From assembly GCA_903912525.1 (NCBI GenBank), contig CAIWHK010000042.1, positions 46,113-110,112 on the forward strand: a stretch of 64,000 nucleotides of DNA. The letters run 5' to 3'. The position numbers and the translations under genes are program-made. How positions within the stretch are numbered: position 1 is the first letter of the stretch; each line of letters begins with the position of its first letter. This DNA is from an uncultured bacterium (lineage in GTDB: Bacteria; Krumholzibacteriota; Krumholzibacteriia; LZORAL124-64-63). Shown here piece by piece: positions 14,308 through 21,343 of this stretch. The notes beneath the pieces were generated by a model. That model made no database searches, had not been told where the DNA came from, and saw nothing but the letters and a program-made list of their open reading frames with translations.

Positions 14308-14642
14308 GCGCGTCCGGCCAGGGCCTTGTCGCGGTCGGGGTACACGTCGAACACGCGCTCGAGGCGGGAGACCTGGAAGATGCTCAGCACGCGCTCGCTC
14401 AGGCCGCAGATGCGCAGCGTGCCGTCGGCCGCCTTCAGCGAGTGGTGGATCGTGATGAGGATGCCGAGCCCCGTCGAGTTGACCCAGGGCACGCCGGCCA
14501 GGTCCAGCACCACATGGGGGCTGCCCGCGTCGATGACGGTCTTGACCTCCTCCTTGAGGATGTCCAGGTCATAGTTGCTCATGACCTTGCCCGAGACCTC
14601 GAGCACCGTCGCGGCCCCGTGGGGGATGCGGTTGACCTTCAT
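14304..14642 (-). CDS. STAS domain protein (anti-sigma factor antagonist type)
   Basis: This 112-residue single-domain protein matches SpoIIAA-like STAS proteins: VLEVSGKVMSNYDLDILKEE, then VVLDLAGVPWVNSTGLGILI, where the DLAG..WVNSTGLG loop holds the Ser that anti-sigma kinases phosphorylate (about residue 56). LRICGLSERVLSIFQVSRLE and VFDVYPDRDKAL complete the fold. Such proteins bind anti-sigma factors or other partners in a phosphorylation-dependent switch. No partner kinase or phosphatase is in the window. It sits 26 bp downstream of the acyl-CoA synthetase with a good ribosome site (AAGGAGC) and overlaps the MFS start. Confidence 0.92.
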   Translation of the reverse strand: MKVNRIPHGAATVLEVSGKVMSNYDLDILKEEVKTVIDAGSPHVVLDLAGVPWVNSTGLGILITIHHSLKAADGTLRICGLSERVLSIFQVSRLERVFDVYPDRDKALAGRA

Positions 14643-14668
14643 CGTGGCTCCTTGGCGGTGTTCACCGG

Positions 14669-16345
14669 TCAGCCGGCGAAGGCGTCGTAGACGCGCCGCT
14701 TGATCTTCTTCGTGGGGGTCTTCTCGAATTCCTCGTAGAGGACCTTCAACCGGGCAATCTGGGCATAACCCGGCAGCTTCTGGTTCAGTTCCTGCCGGTT
14801 GGCCTCCATGCGGGTCTCGACCTGGCCGCCCTTGAGGCAGGCGCGATCGACCGACTCGAGGTCGGGGTAGACCAGCGCCAGCAGCTTGCCGTCGCGCTCG
14901 ATCACCAGCGACTCCTCGACGCACGGCATGTTGTTCAGCTGGCTCTCGATCTCCTCGGGGTAGATGTTCTGTCCCGAGGCCGACAGGATCATGTTCTTCG
15001 AGCGCCCCGTCAGGTACAGGAAACCGTCGGCGTCGAAGCGGCCCAGGTCGCCCGTGTGCAGCCAGCCGTCCTTGTCGATGCACGCGGCCGTGGCCTCGTC
15101 GTCGTTGTAGTAGCCCAGCATGCGGTTCTCGCCGCGCACCAGCACCTCGCCGATGTCGCCCGGCTTCTGCGCGCCGTCGATGCGGCATTCCATGTAGGGG
15201 ATGACCTTGCCCACGCTGCCGATGGGCGGGTTTTCCGACCACGCCGAATAGCTGATGAGCGGTCCGCACTCGGTCATGCCGTAGCCGCAGGTCAGGTTGA
15301 AGCCGATCTTGCGGAAGAACTGCTCGACGTCGCGGTTCAGCGCCGCGCCGCCCACGACCAGTTCGCGGTAGTTGCCGCCGAAGGCCTCGTAGAGCGCGTC
15401 GCGGATCTTCTTCTGCACGAAGGCGCGCAGGCCCGGCAGCTTCATCATGAACTGCACGTTGGCCGATTCCAGCTGCGGCTTGACGCGGTTGCGGTAGATC
15501 TTCTCGATGATCAGCGGCACCGACATCACCACGACGGGCTTCAGTTCGGCGAACGCCGCCAGCAGCACCTTGGGCGTGGGGATCTTCTCGACGAACGTCA
15601 CGTGGCAACCCGCGAAGTAGGGCGCCAGGAAGTCGAAGGCGCAGCCGAAGGCGTGTGCCAGCGGCAGGAACGAGACGATGTTGTCGCCCGGCTGCAGCGA
15701 GACGTGGTCCAGGAAGAAGCGCACGTTCACCATCAGGGCGCGGTGCGTCAGCATGACGCCCTTCGAGAAGCCGGTGGTGCCCGAGGTGTAGACGATGGTC
15801 GCCAGCTGGTCGCCGCCCACCATGGGCAGCTTCAATTCGGCCGCCGAACGGGGGGTGTCCGAGGCGCTGAACGGCGCGGCCAGCGCGGCCATGGCCGCCG
15901 TCGTGTGCTTGTCCTCGCCCCACAGGGCGCTGAAGTCGCGCAGGCGGACCGCGGCCTCGACCGACGGCATCTTGTCGCTGTCGACGGCGTCTGCGGCCGC
16001 ATCGGCCAGGAAGAGCAGCTTGCAGCCGCTGTGGCGGACGATGTGCTCGATCTCCGAGCCGGTGAAATCCGGCAGGATGGGTACGATGACCGCCCCGCGC
16101 GTCACCGCCGCCAGGTAGACCACCGCCCAGTGGATGCAGTTGCGCCCGACCAGGCCGACGCGGTCGCCCGCGCGGAGTTCCAGCGCGTCGAACAGGCGGT
16201 GCAGGCGTATGACACGGCGCGCGACATCGCCGTAGGTCAGGGTGCCGCCGCCCAGGTCACTGAAACAGGGCACATCCCAGTTGTGGCGCAGGGATTGGCC
16301 GATGCCGTCGGCGAAGTTCTCGCTGATCGTTCGGTGGGCGGTCAT
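14669..16345 (-). CDS. Long-chain acyl-CoA synthetase (AMP-forming)
   Basis: This is a 558-residue ANL-superfamily enzyme that activates fatty acids as acyl-AMP and then acyl-CoA. The P-loop-like motif IVYTSGTTGFSKGVMLTHRA (about residue 190), LTCGYGMTECGPLISYSAWS (about 340), LHTGDLGRFDADGFLYLTGR (about 425), the hinge SKNMILSASGQNIYPEEIES and the C-terminal catalytic Lys region EKTPTKKIKRRVYD are all present. Chain length specificity cannot be told. AAGGAG lies upstream of the ATG at 16345. It leads a coupled unit with a STAS protein and an MFS transporter and is preceded by a structured, terminator-containing leader-like region. Confidence 0.93.
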   Translation of the reverse strand: MTAHRTISENFADGIGQSLRHNWDVPCFSDLGGGTLTYGDVARRVIRLHRLFDALELRAGDRVGLVGRNCIHWAVVYLAAVTRGAVIVPILPDFTGSEIEHIVRHSGCKLLFLADAAADAVDSDKMPSVEAAVRLRDFSALWGEDKHTTAAMAALAAPFSASDTPRSAAELKLPMVGGDQLATIVYTSGTTGFSKGVMLTHRALMVNVRFFLDHVSLQPGDNIVSFLPLAHAFGCAFDFLAPYFAGCHVTFVEKIPTPKVLLAAFAELKPVVVMSVPLIIEKIYRNRVKPQLESANVQFMMKLPGLRAFVQKKIRDALYEAFGGNYRELVVGGAALNRDVEQFFRKIGFNLTCGYGMTECGPLISYSAWSENPPIGSVGKVIPYMECRIDGAQKPGDIGEVLVRGENRMLGYYNDDEATAACIDKDGWLHTGDLGRFDADGFLYLTGRSKNMILSASGQNIYPEEIESQLNNMPCVEESLVIERDGKLLALVYPDLESVDRACLKGGQVETRMEANRQELNQKLPGYAQIARLKVLYEEFEKTPTKKIKRRVYDAFAG

Positions 16346-16441
16346 GGGGCTCCTTCGGATGGCGAGGCTTGGTCGGCACTGTACCGTATCGCGGGCGCAG
16401 GGACAACGACAGGTCTGTCCCGCACCGGTTGCCGGAAAACG

Positions 16442-16474
16442 GAGGGCGCCGGCACTTCGCGCGCCGGCGCCCTC
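16442..16474 (-). terminator. Terminator/attenuator hairpin upstream of acyl-CoA synthetase
   Basis: GAGGGCGCCGGC (442-453) and GCCGGCGCCCTC (463-474) form a 12-bp perfect stem with a 9-nt loop. On the minus strand it is followed by CGTTTT. It lies 97 bp upstream of the synthetase ATG and downstream of a possible promoter and small ORF, so it may end a short RNA or act as an attenuator. Confidence 0.6.
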
Positions 16475-16545
16475 GTAGCTTCAGTGCGGGCGGCGTCGGG
16501 TTTCCCCACCGGGGTCACCTCTCAGCCTGTCGCCGCAGTGGCCCC

Positions 16546-16593
16546 TCAGAGCGGGGACGCCACCTCCACTGAGCCGAGTCTATGACTACCCAC
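16546..16593 (-). CDS. Candidate 15-residue leader peptide
   Basis: GTG at 16593 starts a 15-codon frame, MGSHRLGSVEVASPL, ending in TGA at 16546. Seven nucleotides upstream is GGAGG, part of GGAGGTGATCCAG (plus-strand 16593-16605), which is complementary to 13 consecutive nucleotides of the conserved 16S rRNA 3' end. The stop codon falls in the loop of a hairpin (GTGG..CCCC with GGGG.CCAC), and a terminator follows 72 bp later. This is the architecture of a translated leader. However, the peptide has no run of one amino acid that would suggest the signal, so function is inference. Confidence 0.35.
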   Translation of the reverse strand: MGSHRLGSVEVASPL

Positions 16594-16746
16594 TGGATCA
16601 CCTCCAAACCGGGCGTGACCATCGCGGCGAGACCCACCTCGCCCGGCCCCTCGGACCGCCCAGGCCCTCCGGGGCCGCCGCGCGTTCGGCGCGGAACGGG
16701 CACCCGCGGCGTGAATCCGGTCAGCCCGGGTCCCGCCGCTGGGGAG

Positions 16747-16775
16747 AGTATACGGGAGCGTGGGTCGCCGGTCCA
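16747..16775 (-). promoter_or_regulatory. Possible promoter of the leader region
   Basis: On the minus strand TGGACC and TATACT are 17 bp apart (four and five matches to consensus). Transcription would begin near 16740 and run through the small ORF and terminator toward the acyl-CoA synthetase. Confidence 0.4.
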
Positions 16776-16884
16776 CGGTTCCCGACCAGTTGCCTCGCCG
16801 ACGCGGATTTTTGCGCTCCGTTAAATGAAAATAGATATTCACTGGGCCTGCGTCCGTCCATGGGCTGACCCCGGCCGGCGGCGA

Positions 16885-16918
16885 AAGGGCCCGGCGATGT
16901 CCGCCTCGCCGGGCCCTT
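16885..16918 (-). terminator. Terminator of the SDR gene
   Basis: A 13-bp perfect stem (AAGGGCCCGGCGA with TCGCCGGGCCCTT, 8-nt loop) lies 29 bp after the SDR stop and is followed on the minus strand by TTTCGCC. Confidence 0.65.
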
Positions 16919-16946
16919 CGTGTCGTTCCCTGTATCGCGCGAAGCG

Positions 16947-17696
16947 TTACGGCATCTGGATCCCGCCGCTGACCGGGATGTAGGCGCCGCTGACGAATCC
17001 CGTCGCGTCGTCCGCCAGCGCGGCCACGATGCCGGCCACGTCGGCCGCCTCGCCCACGCGACGCATCGGCGTCATGCCGGCGATGGCCGTGACCTGCGCC
17101 TCGGGCATGTGCGCCGTGGCGTCGGTGCGCGTCAGGCCCGGCGCCACCGTGTTGACGCGGATGCCGTAGGGCCCCAGCTCGAACGCCAGCGACTTCATCA
17201 GGCCGTCGACGCCCGACTTGCTGGTCGTGTGCGCGCTGAACCCGTAGGCAGGGTAGCGCGACAGGCCGCTGCTGATGCCGATGATGCAACCGCTGCGGCG
17301 CGCGATCATCGAGGCCATGGCCGCCTTGGCCGGCAGGAAGAAGCTGCGCATCTCGTCGAGCACCTTCGTCTCGAATTCGGCCTGCGTCAGCTCGGTGACC
17401 GGCTTCCAGGGCACGGCCGGGCCGGCGTTGAGCACCAGGATGTCGATGGGCCCGACCTCGGCCATGGCGGCGGTGAAGAGGCGGTCGACCTGCTCGGCGT
17501 CGCGCACATCGCCGGGCAGGGCCACGGCGCGCCCGCCGGCGGCGGTGATGTCGGCCACGACCTTCAGCGCCACGTCCTTCGACTGGTGGTAGTTGACGAC
17601 CACGGCGGCGCCGCGCTCGGCCAGCAGGCGGGCGCAGGCGGCGCCGATGCCACGGCTGCCGCCGGTCACGAGGGCCGTTTTTCCTGCCAATTGCAT
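16947..17696 (-). CDS. SDR family NAD(P)-dependent oxidoreductase
   Basis: This 249-residue classical short-chain dehydrogenase has the nucleotide-binding TALVTGGSRGIGAACARLLA at the N-terminus, ILVLNAGPAV (NNAG equivalent, about residue 88), the catalytic Ser in IIGISSGLSRYPAYG and a Thr-Ser-Lys (HTTSKSG) where YxxxK is expected. In that stretch the sequence is YGFSAHTTSKSGVDGL, with the Tyr four residues earlier than usual, so the active-site Tyr may be displaced or absent. It ends in the usual GAYIPVSGGIQMP. It resembles FabG-like 3-oxoacyl reductases. ATG 17696 has AGGAG 5 nt upstream. Upstream in-frame codons are non-coding. Confidence 0.88.
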   Translation of the reverse strand: MQLAGKTALVTGGSRGIGAACARLLAERGAAVVVNYHQSKDVALKVVADITAAGGRAVALPGDVRDAEQVDRLFTAAMAEVGPIDILVLNAGPAVPWKPVTELTQAEFETKVLDEMRSFFLPAKAAMASMIARRSGCIIGISSGLSRYPAYGFSAHTTSKSGVDGLMKSLAFELGPYGIRVNTVAPGLTRTDATAHMPEAQVTAIAGMTPMRRVGEAADVAGIVAALADDATGFVSGAYIPVSGGIQMP

Positions 17697-17965
17697 GGGA
17701 TCTCCTATTCGCGAATTCGGGCCGCAGGGGCCGACTCCGGTGGGTGGGCTGTGCCGAATGACGATAGCCGCAAGCCCCCAGGGGCGCAACGGGCGGGGGG
17801 GTGAGGGGTTGCGCGGGTAATCGCTAAAGCCCATCCGCACCCGGTCGATCTCCTCAACGCGGTGGGCGCGTGGTCCGGGGGCCACGATGACACCACCACC
17901 TGTTCCGCCCCGGCCCCCTGCGCGCCGCGGCTGCGAAGTTCGCCCGGGTCGCCTCGAGGAGTTCC

Positions 17966-18607
17966 GTGCACCATCACCACCAGACCCTGGAAAGGACGCG
18001 CCCCTGTGCGCGCACACGTGCCGGCCTGCTGTCGGTCCGGCGCGCCAGGGCCGGCCACCGCGGATTGGCGCGGCTGCTGGTGCTGCTCCTGTGCCTGTCG
18101 CCTGCCGCTGCCGGCGCGCAGCAGGCCGAGGCCCTGCGCGCAGCCTTCGTCCTCAACTTCCTGAAGTTCGCCGAGTGGCCGGCGGCTGCGATGGGCGACG
18201 CCTCGGCGCCGCTGGTCGTTGCCGTCATCGGCGAGGACCTCCAGTCCGGTGCGCTCGAGGCCGGGCTTGACGGCAAGGAGATCCAGGGCCGCAAGCTGGT
18301 TGTGCGCGTCTATGGCGACGCCGCCAAGTGGCGCCTCGATGGCGCCGCGTGCCAGGCGCTCTACCTGACGCCGGCGGCGCACGAAGCCTGGGCCGGGCTG
18401 CGCGCCGAACTGGCCGGACGCCCTGTGTTGACCATCTGTGAAACGCCCGGGTTCTGTGCCCAGGGCGGCATGTTGAACCTGTACCAGGAAGACCAGCGGA
18501 TCCGATTCGAAGCGAACCCGGCGGCGGCGGACAAGGCGAGGCTCAAGCTCCGCTCCACGTTGCTGACGCTGGCGACGATCGTGAAGACCGAAGGGGGACT
18601 GCAATGA
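17966..18607 (+). CDS. YfiR family periplasmic protein (DUF4154)
   Basis: This 213-residue exported protein has a basic N-terminus, then the signal LARLLVLLLCLSPAAAGAQQ and a YfiR domain beginning EALRAAFVLNFLKFAEWPAA, the family hallmark. LVVAVIGEDLQSGALEAGL, then GRPVLTICETPGFCAQGGML and LNLYQEDQRIRFEANPAAAD match the remaining core. In Pseudomonas, YfiR restrains the diguanylate cyclase YfiN from the periplasm; no cyclase is nearby. GTG 17966 has GAGGAG 4 nt upstream, although a start nearer the signal is possible. The stop overlaps the TonB-receptor ATG (ATGA), so the two are co-translated. Confidence 0.85.
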   Translation: MHHHHQTLERTRPCARTRAGLLSVRRARAGHRGLARLLVLLLCLSPAAAGAQQAEALRAAFVLNFLKFAEWPAAAMGDASAPLVVAVIGEDLQSGALEAGLDGKEIQGRKLVVRVYGDAAKWRLDGAACQALYLTPAAHEAWAGLRAELAGRPVLTICETPGFCAQGGMLNLYQEDQRIRFEANPAAADKARLKLRSTLLTLATIVKTEGGLQ

Positions 18608-20661
18608 AGCACCGATGCCACGCCCACACGTGCGCCGGCGACTCGACCCGCCCGCGCGCGCACGGCGCCCTGCGGCGGGTTGCGCTGCTGGTCGTCGTCC
18701 TGGAATCGCTGGGAGCACTGCCTGTCACGGGGACCGCAGTGGCCGACGACTACACCAGCCTGAGCCTGGAACAGTTGATGGCCATCCCGGTGTATTCCGC
18801 CGCGAAGCGCGAGCAGAAGACGTCCGAGGCGCCATCGTCGGTGACGGTGATCACGTCCCAGGATGTCAGGGCCTACGGTTGGCGCACGATGAGCGACCTG
18901 CTGCGCGGCGTGCCCGGGATGTGGGTCAGCTACACCCGGTCGTACGGCGGCGTCGGCGTGCGCGGCTTCGAGCGTTCGGGCGATTTCGGCGGGCGCATCC
19001 TGCTGCTGATCGATGGCCACCGCATGAACGATCCCCTGTACGACTCGGCGGCCATCGTCGAGGACTTCATCCTGGACCTTGACCTGATCGACCGTGTCGA
19101 GATCGTGCGCGGACCCGGCTCGGCGCTGTACGGCACCAACGCCTTTTTTGCCGTGGTCAACGTGTTCACGCGGCGTGCCCCGCAGGTCAACGGGTTCGAG
19201 GCCGCCGTGGAAGCCGGATCGCAGAATGCCTACCGCGGGCGCGCGACGTTCGGCGCGACCGGCGAGAATGGAACGGAACTGCTGCTGTCGGCCAGCAGGT
19301 ACAAGAGCGACGGCAAGGAAGACATCTACATGCCGCGCCTCGTCGTCACAGAGGAGCCCGGTATCTTCGACGGCCATCTGCACAACGGTGACGCCGAGTC
19401 GTCGTCGCGCCTGGCCGCCAGCGCCCGGCGCGGGAACTGGACGCTCGAAGGATTCTATGTGTCACGCGACAAGGACAGCCCGCCTGCCTACGAGACGGTG
19501 CCGTTCCTGCCGCGCCACACGCTGGACGCGCGCGCCTTCGTGGAAGGAAGCTACACGCACGCGCTCCCGAAGGATGCGAGCGTGAAGGTTCGCTTGTACT
19601 ACGACTGGTACAAGTACGTCGGAACCTACCTCTACGGCCTCGATGCTTCGAACACTCCGCCGTTCCTGACCAACAAGGACTTCAGCCTGTCCGGGTCGGT
19701 GGGCGGCGAAGCGCAGGTCAACCTGCACCCGGGGGCCGGCCACTCGGCTACGGCTGGGGTTGAGTATCGCGACAACTTCAAGCAGGTGATGCAGAACTAC
19801 GACGTGGACCCGTTCGCGAGCGTGCTGGACATCAACCCGGCGACGGGCATCTGGAGCATGTACGTTCAGGACGAGTACCGGCCGTCGTCGCACCTGGGCC
19901 TGACCGCCGGCGGGCGTTACGACTACTACGACACCTTCGGCGACGCGCTTACCCCGCGCCTGGCGCTGGTTGTCGGCCTGGACGACCTGACCACGCTGAA
20001 GCTGCTGTACGGCAAGGCGTTCCGCGCTCCCAACGCGAACGAATTCTACTACGAGGAAGAAGGGGTCGTCCGGCGAAACCCCGACCTGGGCCCCGAAGAG
20101 ATCCGCACATACGAGGTCGTCGGCGAGCGACAGTTCAGCCGCAACCTGCGCGGCTCGGTGTCCGGCTTCTCGAACCGCGCCACGAACCTGATCGACATGC
20201 TGGAAGACGAGGACGGGCTGCTCTACTACGCCAACATGGCTGACGACGTCGAGGCCAAGGGCGTGGAGTTCGTGGTCGACGGGCAGGTCGGTGGCGGCGC
20301 GCGGCTTGGCGCCAGCTTCACCTACACCGAGACCGAGGACAAGGCCACGGGCGCCCCGCTGGACCTTGTCCCGGTGCGCCTGGCCAAGTTCAGCGCCACC
20401 GTGCCGGGCCTGCCGGGCCGCACCCAGGCCGGCATCGAGGTGCAGCACGTCAGCGATCGCCTCAACGCGCTCAGCCGCGGCTACGATGCGCACTGGCTGG
20501 TCAACGCCACGCTGGTGAGCCAGCGGCTGGGCGAAGGCGTCGATGTGTCGCTGAGCGCCTACAACCTGTTCCAGGGACGCTACAGCAACCCGCGGGTCGG
20601 CGATCTCGAGGCGCGGCAGGACGGACGCCTGTTGCGGCTGAAGGTGGGCCTGCGCTTCTAG
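18604..20661 (+). CDS. TonB-dependent outer-membrane receptor
   Basis: This 685-residue outer-membrane beta barrel carries a signal region (ALRRVALLVVVLESLGALPV), then the plug: SLEQLMAIPVYSAAKREQKT, SSVTVITSQDVRAYGWRTMS, the LLRGVPGMWVS loop, and RVEIVRGPGSALYGTNAFFA near residue 175. The barrel shows repeated aromatic-ended strands and a TonB-receptor C-terminus ending RLLRLKVGLRF. Such receptors import siderophores, vitamin B12, sugars or metals using TonB energy; the ligand is not evident. Upstream the YfiR gene overlaps by ATGA. A 13-bp perfect hairpin lies after the stop. Confidence 0.93.
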   Translation: MKHRCHAHTCAGDSTRPRAHGALRRVALLVVVLESLGALPVTGTAVADDYTSLSLEQLMAIPVYSAAKREQKTSEAPSSVTVITSQDVRAYGWRTMSDLLRGVPGMWVSYTRSYGGVGVRGFERSGDFGGRILLLIDGHRMNDPLYDSAAIVEDFILDLDLIDRVEIVRGPGSALYGTNAFFAVVNVFTRRAPQVNGFEAAVEAGSQNAYRGRATFGATGENGTELLLSASRYKSDGKEDIYMPRLVVTEEPGIFDGHLHNGDAESSSRLAASARRGNWTLEGFYVSRDKDSPPAYETVPFLPRHTLDARAFVEGSYTHALPKDASVKVRLYYDWYKYVGTYLYGLDASNTPPFLTNKDFSLSGSVGGEAQVNLHPGAGHSATAGVEYRDNFKQVMQNYDVDPFASVLDINPATGIWSMYVQDEYRPSSHLGLTAGGRYDYYDTFGDALTPRLALVVGLDDLTTLKLLYGKAFRAPNANEFYYEEEGVVRRNPDLGPEEIRTYEVVGERQFSRNLRGSVSGFSNRATNLIDMLEDEDGLLYYANMADDVEAKGVEFVVDGQVGGGARLGASFTYTETEDKATGAPLDLVPVRLAKFSATVPGLPGRTQAGIEVQHVSDRLNALSRGYDAHWLVNATLVSQRLGEGVDVSLSAYNLFQGRYSNPRVGDLEARQDGRLLRLKVGLRF

Positions 20662-20691
20662 GCGCCGCGCGCGACAATCGAACGACGTGAC

Positions 20692-20736
20692 GGCCGCGCC
20701 GTCGCTCCCGCCCTCAGCGGGGACGACGGCGCGGCC
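20692..20736. terminator. Bidirectional hairpin between convergent genes
   Basis: GGCCGCGCCGTCG (692-704) pairs perfectly with CGACGGCGCGGCC (724-736), a 13-bp stem. It lies between the TonB receptor stop and the convergent methyltransferase, whose last codons form one arm. No long T run is present. Confidence 0.55.
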
Positions 20737-21343
20737 AGTATCGTCCCACCTGCCGGCGGTACTCGGCGTAGGGCGCGCCGACGTCGCGCAACAGCTTGCG
20801 CTCCTCGAGTTCGCAGCCCACCAGCGTGTAGAGCAGGAAGACGCCGCGCCACACGGCATTGATGTCGGTCCAGGGCAGGCCGAAGACCAGCGCCAGCAGC
20901 GTCGCGCTGTACCACGGGTGGCGGACGACGCCCAGGATGCCGTCGGTGCGCAGCGGGGTCTCGCCGGGCTGCCGGCCCAGCGCGTAGTCGCGCAGCTGCG
21001 ACAGGCCCAGGAAGTGGCGGTTGTCGTAGGCGCGGGCGCCGGCCCAGAACAGGAACGCGGCCTCGAGCAGGCCCAGCCAGCGCGCGAATGCCCAGATGCC
21101 TTCCCACTCCCACAGCCGCTGCTGCGGCAGCGTGCGCAGCCAGGCCAGCAGGGCGAGCAGCGTCACCGTGCTGGCCACCACGTAGATGACGCGGCTGAAC
21201 GCATTCCAGCGTGGGAACAGGCGCACCACCAGCGCGCGCCAGCCGTGCGTGGCCAGCAGGCTGTGGAAGACGCACCACAGCGACGTCCACAGGCAGACGC
21301 GCAGCAGGACGCCGTCGCCGGCCATCATCTGGGCTTCGTTCAC
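20714..21343 (-). CDS. Membrane methyltransferase of the NnrU/isoprenylcysteine methyltransferase fold
   Basis: This 209-residue integral membrane protein has about five or six hydrophobic segments. The C-terminus carries the SAM-binding signature of this fold: GILGVVRHPWYSATLLALVF, then ELEERKLLRDVGAPYAEYRR and the closing VGRYWP. These are the RHPxY and EExxL...Y..Y elements of isoprenylcysteine/phospholipid methyltransferases. The methyl acceptor (a lipid, thiol or prenyl group) cannot be predicted. Its ATG overlaps the aconitase-family stop (21340-21343), so it is translated downstream of that enzyme, although no functional link is known. Confidence 0.75.
   Translation of the reverse strand: MNEAQMMAGDGVLLRVCLWTSLWCVFHSLLATHGWRALVVRLFPRWNAFSRVIYVVASTVTLLALLAWLRTLPQQRLWEWEGIWAFARWLGLLEAAFLFWAGARAYDNRHFLGLSQLRDYALGRQPGETPLRTDGILGVVRHPWYSATLLALVFGLPWTDINAVWRGVFLLYTLVGCELEERKLLRDVGAPYAEYRRQVGRYWPRRRPR

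Larger units (their letters stand above)
16346..16946. other. Intergenic region with leader-like elements
   Basis: About 600 bp lies between the acyl-CoA synthetase start and the SDR stop, both on the minus strand. Read on that strand it holds, in order, the SDR terminator (885-918 past 16000), an A/T-rich patch, a possible promoter (16747-16775), a 15-codon ORF with a long Shine-Dalgarno, two further hairpins and an intrinsic terminator 97 bp before the synthetase ATG. Other open frames show no recognisable protein. No known riboswitch family was recognised. Confidence 0.5.

Noticed and set aside
16508..16530. Minus-strand GGCTGAGAGGTGACCCC resembles the CTGAGA motif of TPP riboswitches.
   Set aside because: The other conserved TPP segments (AACCTGATCTGG and the P4/P5 side) are missing, and the downstream gene is an acyl-CoA synthetase, not thiamine related.
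16593..16605. CTGGATCACCTCC on the plus strand is identical to the end of 16S rRNA and could have been an rRNA fragment.
   Set aside because: Upstream sequence shows none of the other conserved 16S 3' end (no GTAACAAGGTA...), so only the short match, best read as a Shine-Dalgarno on the minus strand, remains.
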